A stretch of 64,000 nt of DNA. Source: Gentiana macrophylla (lineage: Eukaryota > Streptophyta > Magnoliopsida > Gentianales > Gentianaceae). Below, piece after piece: positions 57,119-64,000 of this stretch. Position 1 is the first letter of the stretch. Each line of letters opens with the position of its first letter. A model generated the notes under the pieces. The model was not told where the DNA came from. It did not search any database and saw only the letters and a list, made by a program, of their open reading frames with translations. The stretch is from the NCBI GenBank assembly GCA_026214975.1, contig CM047805.1, positions 192,209,620 through 192,273,619 on the forward strand. Direction: 5' to 3'. The position numbers and the translations under genes were made by a program.

Positions 57119-59418
57119 TTACGCTAATGACGCTTCAGTAACACGTTTCTTCCCTTTCTTGCTGCCAGAAGTCTTATCCTTTTCCTTGATCATTCTGGAG
57201 AGAATGTCAGCTTGCTTAGTGTTTCCCTCATTGGTTAGAGACTTAATCAAATCCTCACAGCAACTTTTATCAATAACTCCTCCTCCTTTCTCCATTATTT
57301 TACATAAAAGTGAATATGCATTCAGGGTTTTCCTGCTGCCAAAAGAGCATCAAAACCATATCATAGGATTTAAAGTCTATGTCACAATCCCTCTGTAAAC
57401 CAAAATCCAACAACTTCAAAGCTGCAATTGTCTTGCCCTTTTCACACACAACCGACAACAGATTATCGAAATTAGGTGCAAGTCCAGAATGCATCATCAA
57501 TTCAATTCTTCCTAAGGCTTCTCGACATGACCCCTCAAGAGGAGGGCTTCTAGGATTTTAGTGATCAAATCCATGTGCTCTTTGACACCGTTCTCCAGCA
57601 TAGTCATCATCACCTTGCTTGCAGTTTGAACTCTTCCATCTGCAAATAAGCTTTCCATGACCGACCTATATAAAGATGAAGATGGTACATGCCCATTCTC
57701 AACCATGCCATCCAAAGCTCTTTTAGCATCAGCAGGCTCACCCTTAGCCAAATAGCTCTTGATGAGTTGCTCGTAAGCAACTGGATCTGTAGGAACTTTT
57801 CTTCTAACCATGATCTTCAGTAGCTCATAAGCCGAATCAGGAGAGCCTTCTTTAGAATGCCCGTAGATCACATCATTGAATGCAAGTGAATCCTCAACAC
57901 CAGTTTTCATTAGCTGCCTTAGAAGAGTCTCGGCTTTACTTGTATGACCATTGTTGCAAAGATACTTAATGATTGGATTGTACGCAGATGGCTGCATATG
58001 TAAAGTACTCTGTGGCCTCAATATGATTTCCTTCTCAACTAGCTTATCCAACAACTTAACAGCTCTGTCATATGAACCCGCCTTGCAAAAATTCTCAACC
58101 AGGACTCCGTAATGCCCAGCTTCAGTTGGAATACTCAATCTAATCATGGATTTGAGTACATCAGCAGCTGCATCCAAATTACCCACCTTGCATTGTCCAG
58201 ACAACAATCTGATGAATACTGAATTGTCCTTAGGAGCAATATGCTTTTCCACCATCTCCTTCAAAACTTCATGAGCTTCAGACATCTTCTCTGCCTCGCA
58301 TAACCCAGGCAATAAGGTGGAGTAGGTGATTGCATTTGGTTTGATAGCTACATTCTTCATTTCTTTCAATAATTTCCATGCATCATCAACTTTCCCGCTA
58401 GAAATACAACCCTTAACCAAAGTTGTATAAGTTATCACTGTAGGTTCTATATTCCTCCCCTTCATCTCCGTGAAATACTTCTCCGCCTCCTCCATCTTCT
58501 TCACTCGACAAAAACCATTAATCAAAGTATTGTAAGTAACCACATCAGGCGTAATCCCCCTAGTCTTCATTTCCTCAAAGAACCTTAAGGCCGTCTCAAA
58601 CCTTAAGGAAAGGAAAAATCCCCAAATCATAAGATTATAAGTATGCCTAGTGGGCTCTATTCCTTCACTCAACATCTTGTTAAAATACCTCTTGGCCATC
58701 ATATAGCGACCTCTCCTCATGATAACCTTGAACAGAGTGTCATACGACTTTATCGTCCTCTCTACCCCCAAATGCTCCATTTTTTGGAACATTTTCACAC
58801 TCTCTTGAACAATCCCCTCCTTACCATAGCTATCAATCATCAAAACCCACAAATCTTCATCCCATTCAACGCCCTTCTTCGGCATATCCAGGAGTATACA
58901 CCTGGCATGATTGAGCTTTGAAGCTCGACCTAAAGTCTCAATGATTTTCAAATGAGTCTCCCTGTTGTGCTTAAAAAGACCCGACCTTTCAACCCACCTG
59001 AAAAACTGGAGAGCATGCTCTGAGTTCTTGGCACTGTGCAGCACATTGTAAACGAGTTCATTATCAAATGCAGGGACTAGTTTCCGGATCTCGAGCTCTG
59101 CAATCGAGTGGTCCATGCCCGATTAGCCATCATTCTACAAATGATATCCTCTATCTTTTCAGAACTTTGATGCTTACCTCTCGGAGTCCTGGAAGGCATT
59201 GATGTTCGATCAGAATCGAGGTTTTCTAGACGAGAAGGCGAAGGTTTGAGTGGTGTGGAAATGGGTTCGGTTTCGGGTTCTGCCAAGGTTTCCGGCTGCT
59301 GGGCGTCGGGTGTGGGTGATGAGCAGAAGGGATGAATCGATCGGAGGCAATGTCGAGGTAACAATTTGGATAATCCGGGATGCATATGAGATGATCTCGA
59401 GACTGAAAGATGCGCCAT
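57119..59418 (-). CDS. P-class pentatricopeptide repeat protein (frameshifted in this sequence)
   Basis: The gene starts MAHLSVSRSSHMHPGLSKLL, an Arg/Ser-rich leader typical of mitochondrial or plastid targeting. It continues through EKIEDIICRMMANRAWTTRL and about 14 tandem 35-residue PPR motifs in the largest frame (59116-57512), for example VVTYNTLINGFCRVKKMEEA and AITYSTLLPGLCEAEKMSEA. The C-terminal part is LLSVVCEKGKTIAALKLLDF, then NEGNTKQADILSRMIKEKDK, ending with a basic tail and stop TAA at 57119-57121. P-class PPR proteins bind organellar RNA. It resembles Arabidopsis At2g37230. The reading frame breaks near 59091, 57523, 57350 and 57328, each explained by one missing base, with no other damage. 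I see no introns. This could be a recent pseudogene or an intact gene with consensus errors. Confidence 0.85.
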
Positions 59419-60880
59419 GGTTATGATGTTGGTGCTGCTTTGTGATTCCGATTTGCTGAGAAATGTTGAGATCGGTAGCAGTTTGGCGACGGAGGTGATG
59501 CTGGTTTAGGGTTTTCAGTTAGTTGGGTTTCTTTTTCTTTAGAGTGACCCCAGTGGTGATCGGGATCGGATCCCCTGCAGTGCAATATATTTCCGGTGCA
59601 TTATTCTTAAGCTGCCATGTGTAATTTAGTCAATCTCAGCCCTTTATTTTATATTTTGCTTTCACCATGACGAGTCAATTTTAATTTTCGCTACCTTTAA
59701 TTTTAGGGTTTTATTCAGATGATGAATTCTAAAACTCGAGAATATGAAGGTTGCGGCAAAGGGACTAGTTTGGGGTGGTTCAGCTATGACTTGACGATGA
59801 TCGTTCGCCTATTTATCCAATGTATGAATTGGAATCGTCTTCGTAGATTCAGCGAATGTTTATATAGAGCGCAGTGCCTCAGGGTTTAATGTGGCGTGTC
59901 CATGGGGGACACTAGCCAACGTGTTCACTAAGGAAAAGATTATGATTGGTTAACCCCTTGATTTTGTGAGGTAATTATGTTATTCAAATATTAGCATTAA
60001 ATGATAAAATCCGAGCATTTACTAGTTAGGATTCTGTGATAGTTATCTAGTTATTACGCACGTGATAAATGAGGTTTGAAAGCAGCGGTGTCTCAAGATA
60101 AGACAGCGTCGGCTCCTAGGGATCGGGAACAATAGCCGAACCCCTGCTGCTACAAAACTACGCAGGCCTAGACTTGGCCCGATCTAGGAGATCGACGGAG
60201 ATCATAGCTGGCCGCCAAAGATGTGTTGCCTGACTCCTTCCTGACCTGCCAAAGACCGAGACGATCCGACCCAACTGCAGCCGGGCGCACAGGTTAGTAA
60301 TGACAGACCAAACGGACGATCCCCAGGATCGTTCACGAGGAATGGGAGTCGCGCACTTACCTCGGGCAAGTGCCGAGTCACCTAAGAGTGCCACGTGGAC
60401 GAGTCCATTTTCCTGGCAACATCATAAGCCCCAAGATCCACCGACCCTTGTTGGTCGGCTCGGATCTATCAAGGTGGTGGATCGGCACGGAGTTTAACCC
60501 ATGGATTTCGAGGCTAGGCTAACTGCGGGTTGCCGGTGGCGAGCTGAGCTATGTTTGACGCAGCTTATAGTCGTTCGGGAAACGAGGCGTTACCGCTACT
60601 TGGACCGTTCTTCGAGGTTAGTGGGGAGTTACGCCCCTACTTAAACGCTGCTTCCTCCATGGTCGCATTTCTTTGATTTATCTGGTAACCATTACGCTGC
60701 GCTCCTTTGTTTTCTTTCTCGTTGCGCTTTATTCCCACATGTATACGGTTTATTTGGAGAGAGCCACTTAGTCCTAGATCGAGACAATAATCGAGAGAAT
60801 CTGGACTAGGCTGTGGTTGTTGAGGAAATTCCTTGGGTCCTCCTCGCCGCCACGTCAACCGTTAGAGCCATCATCAAACA
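59419..60880. other. PPR upstream region and possible gypsy LTR
   Basis: 59419-59700 is the 5' region of the PPR gene. From about 59750 the sequence changes: TATATAGAGCGC near 59861, CCATGGGGGACACTAGCC, and from 60080 a GC-rich character with GATCGG words continuing to 62700. This is probably LTR and leader of the Ty3/gypsy element that follows on the plus strand; LTR ends are not defined. Confidence 0.4.
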
Positions 60881-60889
60881 TCTTCGACC

Positions 60890-62540
60890 CTTCCTTTGTG
60901 CATAAAATTTAAGGCTACCCACGATATCATGGGGGGTCACGGAGTATTCACGGTCTTGGCCCAAAGCAGTGTGGAGTATATATGCAGAGAGTACGGGATA
61001 AGTCACGTGGAGTTTGCTCCTTTGCTCCCGGCGACGCCCCGCCCCTTTGCTTCAAATCCTCCGGGGGCTATTTTGCGGTCTATGAGGCCCAACTGAAGGC
61101 GGGGCTGAGGTTTCCGTTGTGCCTGCGTTGGTGGTCGTCTTTGAGGCACTATGGGTCGGGGTGGCTCGGTGGCTCCTTCTGAAGTCAGTGCGCGACAAAG
61201 AGTTGGTTTTGTTGTACTTTGCAGGGTGGCCGAGGTACAGTTTTCTGTAGGCCTGTTCCGATCCTTCTATCGCTTATCCCAGAGTCCGGGGCCGAGGGGG
61301 TGGTATCACTTCTCACGCCGATCGGGAGTTCCGGAAATGATGCCTGAAGGCCCTAAGTACGGTACGTGGCGAGGGCGCTTCTTCTTCGTCCGAGATCGGG
61401 AGATTCTGTGTGGGGCGCTGGAACACCGATGATTACACAAGGGGACGAGTGTCCATGCGCTTTCCCCGACGCTTCCAACGTGGGACGCCATTCGAACGCA
61501 GGGTCGTTCTAAGGTCGCGGAGCGCCGTCGTCGAAGCCGATCATCGCGCACGGCTTTGGATGATGCCGGACCTGATCCCTATCATCCTCTGGATGACATC
61601 TGCCGTGAACTAGGTAAGATCTCGCTTTTATTTGGTACCTCATCGGGTGACAACGTGTAACTTATCCTCTTTCGTGCAGTGTGGACATCGGCGGTCTCCC
61701 AGCCCCGATCCGGGGAGCAGGATAGGGCCTTCAACTTCTAAGGCGGCTGAGTCCGTTTCTCCTAGGGGCCATCACTCACCTGCAAGGGTAGTGGGGTCGC
61801 TCATTGGATCCCACACAGCCCACCAATTAGCCGAACTGGAGGATGACGTTCCGGGGGACCTTCCTCGTTCTTCGAGGAACGTGGTCGTTCCTGCCGAGTG
61901 GGAGGAAGATGAAGATGATGAGAGCTCGAGACCCTCTCGATCCGCCGATCTTCCCGCTCTAGGTCGGAAGATCTGTGCTCAGAAGAGAGAAGAGAGAAAA
62001 GGCGCCGAGCTGCCACAGAACTGGGCTCGGAAGATTATGGAATCGGCGATAAGGGCCGACCTCCGGCCGCGCCCGCGGGATTACTCTCGATGTAAACATG
62101 GAGTCGACCGAAGCCGGATACGCGCCATGGAGACAGTAACTCTATCTTGCCGTAAGCTTAATACCTTGTTATACCGCATCTCAGTAATACCTTAGCTATG
62201 CTCGCTTTCTCGGGCGATCGTAGGGAAGAGATCTTACGCCGCAGTGCGCGCTTTGCCGACCAGCAAAAGAGGGCTCTGGACCTGAGGCTAAGAGATGACC
62301 GTATAAAAGAACTTGAAGAGCGCTTGCGGATACAAGCAGATGAGGCCAAAGGGTTAAGGTCGAATATGAGGTTCGCCTACAAGAGTTCATGACCGAGCAC
62401 CTAGAGAAGGAGGCCGAACTGGGGGAGCACATTACGCGACTTCGGGGAGAGCTTTCGTCAGCCGAGGCTGCAGTTCGAGATTTCCATGTTCGTCTTCAAG
62501 AGGCTTCCGATCGAGTGTTGGCGCCATAAATCTTCTCCTC
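60890..62540 (+). pseudogene. Gypsy-type gag-like ORF remnant with coiled coil
   Basis: Across frames: YFAVYEAQLKAGLRFPLCLR (61060), RQRVGFVVLCRVAEVQFSVG with LFRSFYRLSQS, then GWYHFSRRSG and PKYGTWRGRFFFVRD (61190-61395). This order matches the putative gypsy-type transposon domain (Pfam Transposase_28) of plant Ty3/gypsy elements. Downstream, 62200-62520 reads as a charged coiled coil (DQQKRALDLRLRDDRIKELE, then EHLEKEAELGEHITRLRGEL) across a frameshift. Frames are broken at several points. The opposite-strand integrase at 63269 belongs to another element or to a rearranged copy. Confidence 0.6.
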
Positions 62541-63268
62541 ACTTGGTCGAGTCTTGAGAAGCGGTGCCGAGTCCTCAGTAGTGAGGCCGATTATACGCAA
62601 GGGTAGACGATCGCCGGGCTCATCATCCCGACCTTACAATTGATGATCTGGCTCACCCTCCTTGTACGCTCCTCGACGTCGAATCGGACTACTCCATTCG
62701 GGTGAAGGAGTTTCAAGCGAGGTGGATCTTGTAACAAAATACCCTCTATGAGGATAGAACCTAACTGTTAGGTCTAATTGTAGAGTTTAATGGAAATTTT
62801 GGTAATTTTTTGATTTTTCAACAATTGTGTTTGTTTTGTTGTTTTTTTTATTTTTTATTTTAAGTTTTTGGTTTTTGGTTATTTTGGTTTAGTAGTATGG
62901 TAGCCCCCTAGTACGGCATGCCTATGATTATTCAGGGATGGCGTACTAGTGTGCTTTTTAAGTTTGATTGCGCAACAAGTTGTTTTGAAATAGTACGGGC
63001 ACGGTCAGTTCGGACTGACGACTCGCCTAGAAAAGTGGGTGAGCAGGGCCAGGCTTGTGCTGACTTCTCACCGAGCAAGGCCAGATCGGACTGACGACTT
63101 GCATGCCGAATGCGTCTTGTTGGGCCGGGCAAGGCCAGATCGGACCGGCGGCTTGCCTAAGCAAAAATCGCAAAATTGAACAAAACAATTTGAAGATAAT
63201 AGCAATTTTATTGAAGAGTAACAGAACGTAAAGAACATTTAAGTAAAAATCTGATCATGAAATACCTG
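62541..63268. repeat. Gypsy-associated non-coding region with short GATCGG repeats
   Basis: Three diverged copies of a ~28-bp word (GCAAGGCCAGATCGGACTGA type) lie near 63005-63027, 63074-63102 and 63126-63153. The stretch 62760-62890 is T-rich. Probably 3' untranslated or LTR sequence of the minus-strand element. Confidence 0.45.
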
Positions 63269-64000
63269 CTAGGGATAGAACCTTCGCAGGTTGTTGGCGT
63301 GCCAACTCCTGGGGATGGTTTTCCCCTGGGAGTCGGCCAACTGATAAGCTCCCTTTCCATGTACCTTGACCACTTTGTAGGGTCCTTCCCAGTTTGGGTC
63401 TAACTTGCCTTCAGGACCTTGCTTGCTCACTGCGTTCTTTCCGAGGACCAGATCTCCCTCCTTAAAGTATGAGTATTTTACTTTGCTGTCGTAATATTGA
63501 GAGATTCTCTGTTTATATCTTGCCATTCGAATGAATGCTATTTCACTATTTTCTTCCAGGTCGTCCTTCACATGTTTGATTTCTGTTTCCATATCCGTTC
63601 TGCTATGAAGCTCGAGCCGTGGCGATGGCAGTCTGATCTCGGCAGGAATTACATATTCGCTTCCATACGTCAAGGAGAAAGGCGTTTCTCCTGTTGCAGA
63701 GTTCGGGGTCGTTCGGTAGGCCCATAGTATGTTCGGCAGATGCTCAACCCAACTCTCTCCTTCTTCCAGCCTTTTCTTTAAACCGAATTTGATCTGTCTG
63801 TTTGTTTGTTCGACTTGCCCGTTAGCTTGCGGATAGCCTACTGAGGTAAAATGCTGAGAAATGCCTAACTCTGCGCACCAAGATCGGACACCCTTATCAT
63901 CGAACTGTGTTCCATTATCTGATATTAGAGCCTTTGGGATTTCATACCTACATACTATATTCTTCCAGATGAACTTCTGAATAACTTTCGCGGTAATTGT
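63269..64000 (-). CDS. Ty3/gypsy integrase C-terminal part (open to window edge)
   Basis: The reading frame is open from the window end (64000) to the stop at 63269, 243 residues visible. It carries LISDNGTQFDDKG with the second catalytic Asp of the integrase core, YPQANGQVEQTNRQIKFGLK with the catalytic Glu, LPNILWAYRTTPNSATGETP, YGSEYVIPAEI, YKQRISQYYDSKVKYSYFKE, GDLVLGKN and KLDPNWEGPYKVV, ending NNLRRFYP. The first Asp and HHCC lie beyond the edge. No internal stop, so this copy is fairly young. The sequence style fits the Tat/Ogre-like side of Ty3/gypsy. Confidence 0.9.
   Translation of the reverse strand, partial: TITAKVIQKFIWKNIVCRYEIPKALISDNGTQFDDKGVRSWCAELGISQHFTSVGYPQANGQVEQTNRQIKFGLKKRLEEGESWVEHLPNILWAYRTTPNSATGETPFSLTYGSEYVIPAEIRLPSPRLELHSRTDMETEIKHVKDDLEENSEIAFIRMARYKQRISQYYDSKVKYSYFKEGDLVLGKNAVSKQGPEGKLDPNWEGPYKVVKVHGKGAYQLADSQGKTIPRSWHANNLRRFYP

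Noticed and set aside
62198..62392. Independent coiled-coil gene
   Set aside because: It continues across a frameshift with a gypsy-type gag-like region and has the same composition, so it is treated as part of that element.
1..64000. CRISPR arrays, bacterial operons, rRNA or tRNA genes
   Set aside because: The sequence is plant nuclear in character; tandem repeats seen are degenerate minisatellites, and I found no tRNA cloverleaf or rRNA match.

Overview
This window looks like nuclear DNA of a eudicot plant. It has genes with short plant-type introns, a proline-rich ELF5/WBP11-type gene, a P-class PPR gene, and many decayed plant transposable elements (Copia, Ty3/gypsy, LINE with a plant RNase H domain, Stowaway-like MITEs, a SINE piece, Helitrons). 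Only two ordinary host genes are clear: the ELF5-like gene (+, 39295-48143, nine exons that join in frame) and the PPR gene (-, 57119-59418, recognisable to both ends but with four frameshifts). A third coding item is a 64-codon ORF (-, 15330-15524) with an intact WRC zinc finger like that of growth-regulating factors.

Layout. 1-7 kb: a Copia-like remnant (LTR-like end, gag remnant) followed by a long non-coding tract full of short hairpins, split by a candidate 1.6-kb insertion. 7-18.6 kb: LINE fragments in both orientations, a G/T-rich minisatellite, Stowaway-like MITEs (one nested in another), degenerate tandem repeats and the WRC ORF. 18652-35133: a 16.5-kb Helitron on the minus strand, with a 3' hairpin and CTAG end, a 5' TC end, a RepHel gene (HUH and two-tyrosine motifs, SF1 helicase) and an RPA70-like gene. 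Its first 5 kb is present twice, and a 184-bp inverted piece of the Rep gene lies at the junction. 35162-38936: a second, non-autonomous Helitron in the same orientation, separated by a TA microsatellite and ending about 360 bp upstream of the ELF5-like start codon.

39-48 kb: the ELF5-like gene, whose 4-kb second intron holds a decayed Copia element and whose last intron holds a SINE piece. 48-57 kb: AT-rich sequence with a foldback, a broken Ty3/gypsy pol and two Helitron-type 3' ends. 57-59.4 kb: the PPR gene. 60-64 kb: a more GC-rich block of Ty3/gypsy sequence, with a gag-like region (+) and an integrase ORF (-) that runs off the window edge.

The two host genes have no evident functional link. 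The main interest lies in the Helitron rearrangement and in the Copia-derived hairpin tract, where paired base changes between repeat units preserve the stems.
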